A stretch of DNA of 64,000 bases from JALORV01 sp035498175. Its GTDB lineage: Bacteria > Pseudomonadota > Gammaproteobacteria > Burkholderiales > Burkholderiaceae_F. Under the pieces are notes generated by a model. It saw only the letters and a program-made list of their open reading frames with translations. It was not told the origin of the DNA and did no database searches. Every line of letters begins with the position of its first letter. The first letter of the stretch is position 1. Shown one piece after another: positions 34,068-42,269 of this stretch. Location: the NCBI GenBank assembly GCA_035498175.1, contig DATKAJ010000039.1, forward strand, positions 1 through 64,000, written 5' to 3'. The position numbers were made by a program, and so were the translations under genes.

Positions 34068-35594
34068 ATGAGCAATCCCACGACGCCCTCCCCCGCGACG
34101 CCCGCGCCTGCCGCCGTCGACGAGAACCAGATCATCGCCGAGCGGCGGGCCAAGCTCACCGAGCTGCGCAGTCGCGGGCCCGCCTTTCCCAACAACTTTC
34201 GCCGCACGCACCAGGCGGCCGAACTGCACGAGGCCTATGGGGCGCTCGATCGCGAGGCGCTTGAGAGCGCGAACGCGGAGGTTGCCGTCGCCGGCCGCAT
34301 GATGCTGAAGCGCGTGATGGGCAAGGTTGCGTTTGCCACTGTGCAGGACGGCAGCGGCCGCATCCAGTTCTTCGTCGCCCGCGACGATGCCGGCGAAGCG
34401 ACACTAGAGGATTTCAAGCGCTGGGACATCGGCGACCTGATCGCAGCGCGCGGCACTGTCTTCAAGACGCAGAAAGGCGAGCTTTCGGTGCGGGTGAAGG
34501 AGCTGCGGCTGATGACGAAGGCGCTGCGTCCGCTGCCCGACAAGTTCCACGGCCTCGAGGACCGGGAGCAGCGCTACCGCCAGCGCTACGTCGACCTGAT
34601 CATGAACGAAGACGCACGGACGGCTTTTCTCGTTCGCAGCCGTGCGATAGCCGCGATGCGCGAGTTCATGGTGGCCGAAGGCTTCCTCGAGGTCGAGACG
34701 CCGATGCTGCAGGTGATCCCGGGCGGCGCGGCGGCCAAGCCCTTCGTGACCCACCATAACGCGCTCGACATCGACATGTTCCTGCGCATCGCGCCCGAGC
34801 TGTACCTGAAGCGGCTGGTGGTCGGCGGCTTCGAGCGCGTGTTCGAGATCAACCGCAACTTCCGCAACGAGGGGGTGAGCCCGCGGCACAACCCCGAGTT
34901 CACGATGATGGAGTTCTACGCCGCGTACCAGGAGTACACGTGGCTGATGGACTTCACCGAACGGTTGCTGCGCCATGCCGCGATCGCGGCGGTCGGCTCG
35001 GCGGTGCTGCAGTATCAAGGGCAGACGATCGACCTCGCGCGGCCGTTTGCACGGATGACAATCGTGCAGGCGATCCGCGCGCATGCACCGCAGTTTTCAG
35101 ACGCGCAACTTGCCGATCGCAGCTTCCTGCATCGCGAACTGCGCGCGAAAGGCAGTACGCATGCCGAGGAAGCCGGGCTCGGCGCGCTGCAGCTGGCGCT
35201 CTTCGAGGAGGTCGCCGAAGCAAAGCTGCTGCAGCCCACTTACATCGTCGACTACCCGGTCGAGGTGTCGCCGCTGGCGCGCGCTTCCGATGCGCGACCG
35301 CAGATCACCGAGCGCTTCGAACTCTTCATCGCCGGCCGCGAACTGGCCAACGGCTTCTCCGAGCTCAACGATCCCGAGGACCAGGCCGCACGTTTCAACG
35401 AACAGGCAAGGGCGAAGGCCGCGGGCGACGAGGAAGCGATGTACTACGACGCCGACTATGTGCGGGCGCTCGAGTACGGCATGCCGCCCGCGGCAGGCTG
35501 CGGTGTCGGCGTCGATCGGTTCATCATGCTCGTCACGGATTCACCCAGCATCCGCGACGTGATCCTGTTCCCGCATATGCGGCCCGAGAGCTGA
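34068..35594 (+). CDS. lysS: Lysyl-tRNA synthetase, class II
   Basis: 508 aa, full length. OB-fold anticodon-binding domain at about 60-160 (AGRMMLKRVMGKVAFATVQD) and class II core: motif 1 around AIAAMREFMVAEGFLEVETPML, motif 2 FRNEGVSPRHNPEFTMME and motif 3 GCGVGVDRFIMLVTDSPSI. The ATG at 34068 starts a Pro/Ala-rich variable leader; the upstream extension overlaps the SDR gene. It shares TGATG with the downstream Nudix gene. Confidence 0.96.
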   Translation: MSNPTTPSPATPAPAAVDENQIIAERRAKLTELRSRGPAFPNNFRRTHQAAELHEAYGALDREALESANAEVAVAGRMMLKRVMGKVAFATVQDGSGRIQFFVARDDAGEATLEDFKRWDIGDLIAARGTVFKTQKGELSVRVKELRLMTKALRPLPDKFHGLEDREQRYRQRYVDLIMNEDARTAFLVRSRAIAAMREFMVAEGFLEVETPMLQVIPGGAAAKPFVTHHNALDIDMFLRIAPELYLKRLVVGGFERVFEINRNFRNEGVSPRHNPEFTMMEFYAAYQEYTWLMDFTERLLRHAAIAAVGSAVLQYQGQTIDLARPFARMTIVQAIRAHAPQFSDAQLADRSFLHRELRAKGSTHAEEAGLGALQLALFEEVAEAKLLQPTYIVDYPVEVSPLARASDARPQITERFELFIAGRELANGFSELNDPEDQAARFNEQARAKAAGDEEAMYYDADYVRALEYGMPPAAGCGVGVDRFIMLVTDSPSIRDVILFPHMRPES

Positions 35595-36418
35595 TGCCGT
35601 ACGCGGCGCGACTGTATGCCCTGGCCGAGCGGCTACGGGCTCGCGCCCAGCCGCCGCGCCCGTCGGACCTCGTACCATTCGTCGTCGCTGACCATGCGGT
35701 CGGCTGGGTCGCCCCGGCCGTTTCCAGCTTCCTCGTCGAACAGGCTCACGGGTTCGAGCACCGGCACCAGACCCTTCGGCTGATCTCGTCGGACCCGGTG
35801 CACTGCGGCCGCCTGCTGAATGAAGCCGCCGCGAGGCTGCGCGATGCCGGCCTGCTGCGCGGCTGGCGCAACGAAGCGCTGGCGGTGCGCGCACAATGCG
35901 GTGGGCCCGTGCTTGCGACGGTCGAGCGTGCCGCGTTCAGGCCGCTGGGCATCACAACCGAGGCGGTTCACCTGAATGCCTTCGCCGACGATGGCACCCT
36001 GCTCGTCGCGCGCCGCGCCGCGCACAAGTCGATCGACCCGGGTCTGTGGGACAACCTGGTCGGCGGCATGGTGCCCGCGGACGAGACCCTCGAGCAGGCG
36101 CTCGAACGTGAAGCGTGGGAAGAAGCCGGCTTGTCGCTGGACCGGATCGAGGTTCACCACGGCCGCCGCTTCCACGTGCGCCGCTCGGTGCCCGAGGGCT
36201 ATCAGTCGGAGGTGATCCACGTCTACGACGCCACGCTGGGCGCGGATACGATCTGCGCGAATCAGGACGGCGAAGTTGACGTGATCGAGCGGCGCGAACT
36301 GCCGGCGCTGCTGGAAGCCCTCGAGCGCGAGGAGTTCACCCTCGAGTCGGCGCTTGCGACACTCGAGACCCTCACGCGCCGTAGCGGCTGCGCCACCCCA
36401 CCGGGCCTGTACGACTGA
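35594..36418 (+). CDS. DUF4743 / Nudix hydrolase
   Basis: 274 aa. The N-terminal DUF4743 domain (about 10-120) is followed by a Nudix domain with the complete box GGMVPADETLEQALEREA-WEEAGL at about 155-178 (G-x5-E-x7-REUxEExGU). This architecture is shared with thiamine-pyrophosphokinase-associated Nudix proteins (plant NUDT20-like). Likely hydrolyses a nucleoside-diphosphate-linked or thiamine-phosphate compound. Start ATG overlaps the lysS stop by one base. It converges on iscX with 34 bp between. Confidence 0.85.
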   Translation: MPYAARLYALAERLRARAQPPRPSDLVPFVVADHAVGWVAPAVSSFLVEQAHGFEHRHQTLRLISSDPVHCGRLLNEAAARLRDAGLLRGWRNEALAVRAQCGGPVLATVERAAFRPLGITTEAVHLNAFADDGTLLVARRAAHKSIDPGLWDNLVGGMVPADETLEQALEREAWEEAGLSLDRIEVHHGRRFHVRRSVPEGYQSEVIHVYDATLGADTICANQDGEVDVIERRELPALLEALEREEFTLESALATLETLTRRSGCATPPGLYD

Positions 36419-36452
36419 TTCCCTGGTGCGCTTTCGCCTTGCGCCAACGTGG

Positions 36453-36647
36453 TCAGGCCGCTTCCTCGATCCACGCGGTCTGGATCGCCTCCAGGATCTT
36501 TTCCCCCGAGCGCTTGGGATCGTCGCTGAATCCCGGCAGATCGCAGACCCAGCGATGCAGGTCGGTAAACCGGATCGTGTGCGGATCAACCCCGGGATGC
36601 GTTTCCGCAAGCGCTATGGCGATGTCGGAAATATCTGTCCACTTCAT
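36453..36647 (-). CDS. iscX: Fe-S assembly protein IscX
   Basis: 64 aa, the usual length. Small acidic protein that binds IscS and modulates cluster assembly. Family pattern KWTDISDIAIALAE, then DPHTIRFTDLHRWV and the end ILEAIQTAWIEE. The start at 36647 fits the family; eight more in-frame codons upstream are unlikely to be used. Last gene of the isc operon, 52 bp after fdx. Confidence 0.95.
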   Translation of the reverse strand: MKWTDISDIAIALAETHPGVDPHTIRFTDLHRWVCDLPGFSDDPKRSGEKILEAIQTAWIEEAA

Positions 36648-36699
36648 GCGGCCCCCTGCTTGGCTGGCCATCGGATTCGCGTCGTGCGGCCGCGACCTC

Positions 36700-37038
36700 T
36701 CAACGGCCTTCCTTGGCGTAGTTGATGCTGTACTTCGGGATCTCGACCGTGAGATCGGCGGCCTGCACGATTGCCTGGCACGACAGGCGCGACACCGGCG
36801 TCAGGCCCCAGGCCCGATCGAGCAGGTCTTCCTCCTTGTCTTCGGCGGGCGGCAGCGACTCGAAGCCCTTGCGCACGATGCAGTGGCAGGTCGTGCAGGC
36901 GGCCACCTTGCCGCAGGCGTGCTCGATGTCGACGCCGTGATCGAGCAGCGCATCGGCCAGAGAAACCCCCGCATCGGCCTCGAATTCTTTGCCGGCAGGG
37001 CACAACTCCTCGTGCGGCAGGACGGTGATCTTCGGCAT
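36700..37038 (-). CDS. fdx: ISC-type [2Fe-2S] ferredoxin
   Basis: 112 aa. Electron donor for Fe-S cluster assembly. The four cluster ligands are in HACGKVAACTTCHC (C-x5-C-x2-C) and, later, SCQAI. The family C-terminus KYSINYAKEG is intact. It follows hscA by 15 bp. Confidence 0.96.
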   Translation of the reverse strand: MPKITVLPHEELCPAGKEFEADAGVSLADALLDHGVDIEHACGKVAACTTCHCIVRKGFESLPPAEDKEEDLLDRAWGLTPVSRLSCQAIVQAADLTVEIPKYSINYAKEGR

Positions 37039-37053
37039 CCGGCACTCGCATCC

Positions 37054-38934
37054 TCAGCGCGCGAGTTCCTCGACGTTGCGGCCCGCAAGCGCGGCGCGGA
37101 TCGACCGGTTCATCCTCCGGGATGCGAACTCGTCCGTGCCCTCGACCAGCGCTTCGCTCGCGCTGCGCAGCGCCGTGAGGTCCGAGCCCGGCAGGCGCGC
37201 CGACACGTCGGCCAGCAGCCGCTCGACGGCGTTGCGCTCCTCGGCAGACAGCAGATCGCCATCGGTTGCAAGCGCGGCAAGCGTCGCTTCCAGCAGCCGC
37301 TGCGCCTCCACCTGCTGCTCGCGTAGAGCCCGCACTTCGAGATCCTGCCCGGCAGCGCCAAAGGATTCTTCCAACATGCGCGCAATCTCGTCGTCGGTGA
37401 GACCATAGGACGGCTTGACCGTGATCGCGGCTTCGATCCCGCTGCCCATCTCGCGCGCCGCGACCGACAGCAGCCCGTCCGCGTCGACGGTGAAAGTCAC
37501 GCGGATCCGCGCCGAGCCCGCGGCCATCGGCGGGATGCCGCGCAGTTCGAAGCGCGCCAGCGACCTGCAGTCGGAAACGAGCTCGCGCTCGCCCTGCACC
37601 ACGTGGATCGCCATCGCGGTCTGCCCGTCGCGGAAAGTCGTGAAGTCCTGCGCGCGCACGACCGGGATCGTCGAATTGCGAGGAATGATCTTCTCGACGA
37701 GCCCGCCCATCGTTTCCAGTCCGAGCGAAAGCGGAATGACGTCGAGCAGCAGCCAGTCGTCTCCCGCGGCCCGGTTGCCCGCCAGCAGGTTGGCCTGCAT
37801 CGCAGCGCCGAGCGCGACGACCTTGTCGGGATCGATGTTCGTCAGCGGGGTCTGGCCGAAGAAGCCCGCCACCGCCTTGCGCACATGCGGCATCCGCGTA
37901 GCACCGCCGACCATCACCACGCCGTCGATCTGCTGCGGTTTCAGCCCCGCATCGCTCAAGGCCCTGCGGCATGCCGTCAGTGTCTTTTCGACCAGCGGCT
38001 GAGTCATTTGCGCAAATTCTCGACTGGTGGTGGGCAGATCGACCACCTCTCCCGTCGACAGCACTGCGTTCGTGCGCAGATCGGGTTCGGCCGAGAGGCG
38101 CTCTTTGACCTCGCGTGCCTTCACCATCAGCGACCGTGCATCGTGCGGCGAAAGGGGCAGCAGCCGCGCCTGCTCGATGATCCAGCAGAACAGGCGATGG
38201 TCGAAGTCGTCGCCGCCGAGCGCCGAGTCGCCACCGGTCGACAGCACCTCGAACACTCCCTTCGAGAGCCGCAGGATCGAAATATCGAAGGTGCCGCCGC
38301 CGAGGTCGTAGACGGCGTAGGTTCCCTCGGCCGCCTGGTCCAGCCCGTAGGCGATCGCGGCCGCCGTCGGCTCGTTCAGCAGCCTCAGCACGTTGACGCC
38401 CGCGAGCCGCGCGGCATCCTTGGTCGCCTGGCGCTGCGCGTCATCGAAGTACGCCGGCACCGTAACCACCGCACCGACGAGTTCGCCACCCAGCGCGTCC
38501 TCGGCGCGTAGCCGCAGGACCTTCAGGATCTCCGCCGACACCTCGACCGGGCTCCTGGGCCCGGCAACGGTCCGTATCTGCAGCATGCCCGGTGCATTGT
38601 CGGCACGTTCGACAAAGTCGTACGGCATGCTTTCGATGTGCAGGACGTCGGAGCGGCTGCGACCCATGAAGCGCTTGACCGATACGATGGTGTTGCGCGG
38701 ATCGATCGACTGATGCTTCTGTGCGTCGTAGCCGACTTCGACCGCACCGCCGGCGAGATAACGCACCACCGATGGCAGCAGCGAGCGCCCCTCGGCGTCG
38801 TCGATGACGGAGGGGATGCTGTTGCGCACCGTCGCGACCAGGGAGTTGGTGGTTCCCAGGTCGATGCCGACGGCCAGCCGGTGTTGATGCGGCGGCGTCG
38901 ATTCGCCCGGCTCCGAGATCTGCAGCAGCGCCAT
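37054..38934 (-). CDS. hscA: Fe-S assembly chaperone HscA (Hsp70 family)
   Basis: 626 aa. Hsp70-class ATPase that helps transfer clusters from IscU. Nucleotide-binding domain with GIDLGTTNSLVATVRN, VPAYFDDAQRQATKDAA, VYDLGGGTFDISIL and VVMVGGATRMPHVR; substrate-binding domain from about residue 385 (LLLDVIPLSLGLETMGG). Its ATG shares one base with the hscB stop (TAATG). Confidence 0.97.
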   Translation of the reverse strand: MALLQISEPGESTPPHQHRLAVGIDLGTTNSLVATVRNSIPSVIDDAEGRSLLPSVVRYLAGGAVEVGYDAQKHQSIDPRNTIVSVKRFMGRSRSDVLHIESMPYDFVERADNAPGMLQIRTVAGPRSPVEVSAEILKVLRLRAEDALGGELVGAVVTVPAYFDDAQRQATKDAARLAGVNVLRLLNEPTAAAIAYGLDQAAEGTYAVYDLGGGTFDISILRLSKGVFEVLSTGGDSALGGDDFDHRLFCWIIEQARLLPLSPHDARSLMVKAREVKERLSAEPDLRTNAVLSTGEVVDLPTTSREFAQMTQPLVEKTLTACRRALSDAGLKPQQIDGVVMVGGATRMPHVRKAVAGFFGQTPLTNIDPDKVVALGAAMQANLLAGNRAAGDDWLLLDVIPLSLGLETMGGLVEKIIPRNSTIPVVRAQDFTTFRDGQTAMAIHVVQGERELVSDCRSLARFELRGIPPMAAGSARIRVTFTVDADGLLSVAAREMGSGIEAAITVKPSYGLTDDEIARMLEESFGAAGQDLEVRALREQQVEAQRLLEATLAALATDGDLLSAEERNAVERLLADVSARLPGSDLTALRSASEALVEGTDEFASRRMNRSIRAALAGRNVEELAR

Positions 38935-39476
38935 TACGCGCGGGCCTCGCGCGGGTGCGCCAGCACGTCGGCCGCCATCCGGACTTCGTCGCCGAATTTC
39001 TCGATGAACATCAGCTGGCGTACCAGTCCCGCGGCTGCAATGTGGTCGGCGCGCTGATCGATCGCCCCGGCGATGTCCCCGATCAACCGGTCGCGCGCCC
39101 GCGACATCGAAGTTTCCAGCGCGACCAGACCATCGGTATCACGCGCGCGCCGCGCGTCATCGAGCAACTCGCGCCACTCCATCTGCTGCATCAGGAAGCC
39201 GGCCGGCATCGCGGTATTGGACTCGGCCTGAATCGGAACGCCCGCGCATTCGCACAGGTAGGCGGCGCGGGCGCGTGGCGACTTCAGGGTTCGATAGGCC
39301 TCGTTGGCGCGCGCCGCCCATTGCATCGCAACCCTGCGTTCGGCCGCCGTGCCGGAAGCAAAGCGGTCGGGATGGACGCGCGACTGGACGGCCTTGTAAG
39401 CCTCATCCAGCGCCGCCTCGTCAAGCGCAAAGCGCGCCGGCAAGGCGAACAGCGCGAAATGATCGGGATGTGACAT
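38934..39476 (-). CDS. hscB: Fe-S assembly co-chaperone HscB
   Basis: 180 aa. J-domain partner of HscA that delivers IscU. The N-terminal J domain (about 5-75) carries the HPD motif in SRVHPDRFASGT; the C-terminal helical IscU-binding domain starts near GFLMQQMEWRELLDD. Located between iscA (48 bp) and hscA (overlap). Confidence 0.95.
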   Translation of the reverse strand: MSHPDHFALFALPARFALDEAALDEAYKAVQSRVHPDRFASGTAAERRVAMQWAARANEAYRTLKSPRARAAYLCECAGVPIQAESNTAMPAGFLMQQMEWRELLDDARRARDTDGLVALETSMSRARDRLIGDIAGAIDQRADHIAAAGLVRQLMFIEKFGDEVRMAADVLAHPREARA

Positions 39477-39524
39477 CGTTCAATCCGCGCACAGAAATGG
39501 CCGCGCGCGCGGCCGGCGGCGGGA

Positions 39525-39848
39525 CTAGACGTTAAACGACTCGCCGCAGCCGCAGCGGTTCTTCTCGTTCGGGTTGTTGAAGCGGAAACCCTCGTTCAGA
39601 CCCTCGCGCACGAAGTCCAGCTCGGTGCCTTCGATGTAGGCGAGGCTCTTCGGATCAACGAAGATCTTCACGCCGTGAGACTCGAAAGTCTGGTCCTCAG
39701 GCCGTGCCGCATCGGCGTATTCGAGCTTGTACGCCATGCCGGAACATCCCGTTGTGCGCACGCCCACTCGCAGCCCCACTCCTTTGCCGCGCTTCTGCAG
39801 GAAACCGCTCACATGCCGGGCAGCGCGTTCCGTCATCGTGACTGCCAT
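39525..39848 (-). CDS. iscA: Iron-sulfur assembly protein IscA
   Basis: 107 aa. A-type carrier with the three conserved Cys: RTTGCSGMAYKLEY and the C-terminal pair in NRCGCGESFNV. Transfers Fe-S clusters to targets. The start at 39848 matches the family N-terminus (MAVTMTERAARHV), 14 bp after iscU; the longer open frame upstream overlaps iscU. Confidence 0.96.
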   Translation of the reverse strand: MAVTMTERAARHVSGFLQKRGKGVGLRVGVRTTGCSGMAYKLEYADAARPEDQTFESHGVKIFVDPKSLAYIEGTELDFVREGLNEGFRFNNPNEKNRCGCGESFNV

Positions 39849-39862
39849 TGTCGATCTCCCAT

Positions 39863-40276
39863 TCAGGCAGCCTTGGGTTCGGCCGGTTGCTCCAGCTGGC
39901 CATGCTTGCGCCGATAGTCTTCGACCGCTGCCTTGATCGCATCCTCGGCCAGGATCGAACAATGGATCTTGACCGGCGGCAGTGCGAGTTCCTCCGCGAT
40001 CTGCGTATTGCGGATCTTCGCGGCCTCCTCCAGCGTCCGACCCTTGACCCATTCCGTCACCAGCGAAGACGAAGCGATCGCCGAGCCGCAGCCGTATGTC
40101 TTGAAGCGAGCGTCCTCGATGACGCCGCGCTCGTTGACCTTGATCTGCAGCTTCATCACGTCACCGCATGCCGGCGCACCCACCATGCCGGTGCCGACCG
40201 ACTCGTCACCCTTCTCGAAGGAGCCGACGTTGCGCGGATTCTCGTAGTGGTCAATGACCTTACTGCTGTATGCCAT
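39863..40276 (-). CDS. iscU: Fe-S cluster scaffold IscU
   Basis: 137 aa. Scaffold on which IscS builds clusters. Conserved cluster Cys in GAPACGDVMKL, KTYGCGSAIASSS and KIHCSILAEDA, and the HscA recognition motif LPPVK. The C-terminal tail (KHGQLEQPAEPKAA) is slightly longer than in E. coli. A 97-bp spacer separates it from iscS, longer than other gaps in the operon. Confidence 0.97.
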   Translation of the reverse strand: MAYSSKVIDHYENPRNVGSFEKGDESVGTGMVGAPACGDVMKLQIKVNERGVIEDARFKTYGCGSAIASSSLVTEWVKGRTLEEAAKIRNTQIAEELALPPVKIHCSILAEDAIKAAVEDYRRKHGQLEQPAEPKAA

Positions 40277-40373
40277 CTTGTTCACCTGCCCTTTGCAAAA
40301 GGACGACCGGACGTGCCGGCGACTCTTCCTGTCTTGCTGCTCTGAAGCGGATGTGCGCTCCAATACCCGATAT

Positions 40374-41582
40374 TCAATGCGCGGCCCACTGCACCGTGTT
40401 CAGGTCGACGCCGTCCTTGTACATCTCCCACAGCGGTGACATTTCGCGCAGCCGCGCGATCTGCCGTGTCACCAGATTGACCGTGTAGTCGATCTCCTCC
40501 TGCGTCGTGAAGCGGCCGACCGTGAAGCGGATCGAGCTGTGCGCCAGCTCGTCGGTGCGTCCGAGCGCACGCAGCACATACGACGGCTCGAGCGACGCCG
40601 AAGTGCAGGCCGACCCCGACGACACCGCAACGTCCTTGATCGCCATGATCAGGCTCTCGCCCTCGACGAAATTGAAGCTGACATTCAGGTTGTGCGGCAC
40701 GCGCCGCTCCATATCGCCGTTCAGGAACACCTGCTCGATCTGCGACAGGCCCGCCCACAACCGGTCGCGCAGCATCCGGATGCGCTCGTTTTCGGTCGCC
40801 ATCTCCTCGCGCGCGATGCGAAAGGCTTCGCCCATGCCGACGATCTGGTGAGTCGGCAAAGTGCCCGAGCGCAGGCCGCGCTCGTGTCCGCCGCCATGCA
40901 TCTGCGCCTCGAGGCGTACGCGCGGCTTGCGCCGCACGTACAGAGCCCCGACGCCCTTCGGCCCATAGGTCTTGTGGGCCGAGAACGACATCAGGTCGAC
41001 CTTCAGCCGTCCCAGGTCCACAACCACCTTGCCGGTCGCCTGCGCCGCATCGACATGAAAGATGATTCCTCTTGCGCGGCAGATCTCGCCGATCGCAGGA
41101 ATGTCCTGGATTACGCCGATTTCGTTGTTCACGAACATCACCGACACCAGGATCGTGTCCGCGCGCAGCGTCGCCTCCAGCGCTTTCAGATCCAGCAGCC
41201 CGTCTGGCCCGACGTCCATGTAGGTAACTTCGAATCCCTCGCGCTCCAGTTCGCGCATCGTATCGAGCGTCGCCTTGTGCTCAGTCTTGACCGTGATCAG
41301 GTGCTTGCCCTTGTCCTTGTAGAAGTGGGCTACACCCTTCAGGGCCAGGTTCGTCGACTCCGTCGCGCCCGAGGTCCAGATCAGTTCGCGCGGATCACAG
41401 TTCACGAGGGCTGCGACCTGTTCACGCGCGGTCTCGACCGCCTTCTCGGCTTCCCAGCCGAAGGCATGGCTGCGCGATGCGGCGTTGCCGAAGTGCTCGC
41501 GCAGCCACGGGATCATCGCGTCGACGACGCGCGGATCGACCGGCGTCGTCGCCGAATAGTCGAGATAGATCGGTAGCTTCAT
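40374..41582 (-). CDS. iscS: Cysteine desulfurase IscS
   Basis: 402 aa. PLP enzyme that supplies sulfur for Fe-S clusters and tRNA thiolation. Landmarks: KLPIYLDYSATTPVDPRV, PLP Lys in SFSAHKTYGPKGVG, HERGLRSGTLPTH, and the mobile catalytic Cys in SSGSACTSASLEPSYVL. The start at 41582 is 10 bp after iscR. Confidence 0.98.
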   Translation of the reverse strand: MKLPIYLDYSATTPVDPRVVDAMIPWLREHFGNAASRSHAFGWEAEKAVETAREQVAALVNCDPRELIWTSGATESTNLALKGVAHFYKDKGKHLITVKTEHKATLDTMRELEREGFEVTYMDVGPDGLLDLKALEATLRADTILVSVMFVNNEIGVIQDIPAIGEICRARGIIFHVDAAQATGKVVVDLGRLKVDLMSFSAHKTYGPKGVGALYVRRKPRVRLEAQMHGGGHERGLRSGTLPTHQIVGMGEAFRIAREEMATENERIRMLRDRLWAGLSQIEQVFLNGDMERRVPHNLNVSFNFVEGESLIMAIKDVAVSSGSACTSASLEPSYVLRALGRTDELAHSSIRFTVGRFTTQEEIDYTVNLVTRQIARLREMSPLWEMYKDGVDLNTVQWAAH

Positions 41583-41592
41583 CCCTTCCCCG

Positions 41593-42093
41593 TCACGTGA
41601 GCGCGGTCTCGTTCTTCTCGTCGGTTTCGCTCTTCGCGCGCGTGCGATTATCGTGCAACACCGCGTTTCCGGAAGGTTTGTCAGCGCGCGCCTTCTGCTG
41701 TTCGACAAGGTCCTGCAGGCTGACCGAGTCCAGGTAGTCGACCATGCGGGCGTTCAGGTTTGCCCAGAGGTCATGCGTCATGCAGCGCTGGTCATCGGCG
41801 CAGTTCTCCTTGCCGCCACACTGGGTCGCGTCGAGCGGCTCGTCGACGGCAAAGATGATGTCGGCGACCGTGATCTCCTTTGCGACACGGCCGAGCGTGT
41901 AGCCGCCGCCCGGACCGCGGGTACTCTCGACCAGCTCGTGCCGCCGCAGCTTGCCGAAAAGCTGCTCCAGGTACGAGAGCGAAATCCTCTGGCGCTGGCT
42001 GATCCCGGCGAGGGTGACCGGGCCGTTGTGTTCCCGCAGCGCCAGATCGATCATGGCAGTGACCGCAAAGCGGCCCTTGGTAGTCAGTCTCAT
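41593..42093 (-). CDS. iscR: Fe-S cluster-responsive regulator IscR
   Basis: 166 aa. Rrf2-family repressor of the isc operon when loaded with [2Fe-2S]. N-terminal winged helix (MRLTTKGRFAVTAMIDLAL; SLSYLEQLFGKLRRHELV), then the three cluster Cys in TQCGGKENCADDQRCMTH (spacing C-x5-C-x5-C), followed by LWANLN. The tail after VEQQKA is variable. First gene of the operon; an IscR operator overlaps its promoter. Confidence 0.97.
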   Translation of the reverse strand: MRLTTKGRFAVTAMIDLALREHNGPVTLAGISQRQRISLSYLEQLFGKLRRHELVESTRGPGGGYTLGRVAKEITVADIIFAVDEPLDATQCGGKENCADDQRCMTHDLWANLNARMVDYLDSVSLQDLVEQQKARADKPSGNAVLHDNRTRAKSETDEKNETALT

Positions 42094-42166
42094 CGCTGTC
42101 CTTTCGGTGAAAGCCGACCGGTGTGACCCGCGGCCTTCGCGAAGATTCCCGAGGAAATTTGTCGGA

Positions 42167-42199
42167 ATCTTAGCAATCCCGACTAAATCGGTCAACTTT
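42167..42199 (-). promoter_or_regulatory. iscR promoter with type 1 IscR operator
   Basis: Read on the minus strand: -35 TTGACC (42190-42195), 17-bp spacer, -10 TAAGAT (42167-42172), about 75 bases before the iscR ATG. The 25-bp segment 42175-42199 matches the type 1 IscR consensus (as I recall it) at 21 of 25 positions, with the core CCCGACTAAATCGGTCAAC on the plus strand. The operator covers the -35 box and spacer, as expected for autorepression. Confidence 0.88.
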
Positions 42200-42224
42200 T
42201 GGCCCTGCCGGAGTCAGAAATGAC

Positions 42225-42246
42225 AGCGGCGCCCGGAGGCGCCGCT
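42225..42246 (-). terminator. Hairpin terminator after the choice-of-anchor gene
   Basis: Perfect 9-bp stem AGCGGCGCC / GGCGCCGCT with a 4-nt loop lies 23 bases after the stop of the upstream minus-strand gene and before the iscR promoter. The downstream T content is modest (GTCATTTC), so it may be a weak or bidirectional terminator. Confidence 0.6.
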
Positions 42247-42269
42247 AGCAATTCAAACCGAAGGGCCGG

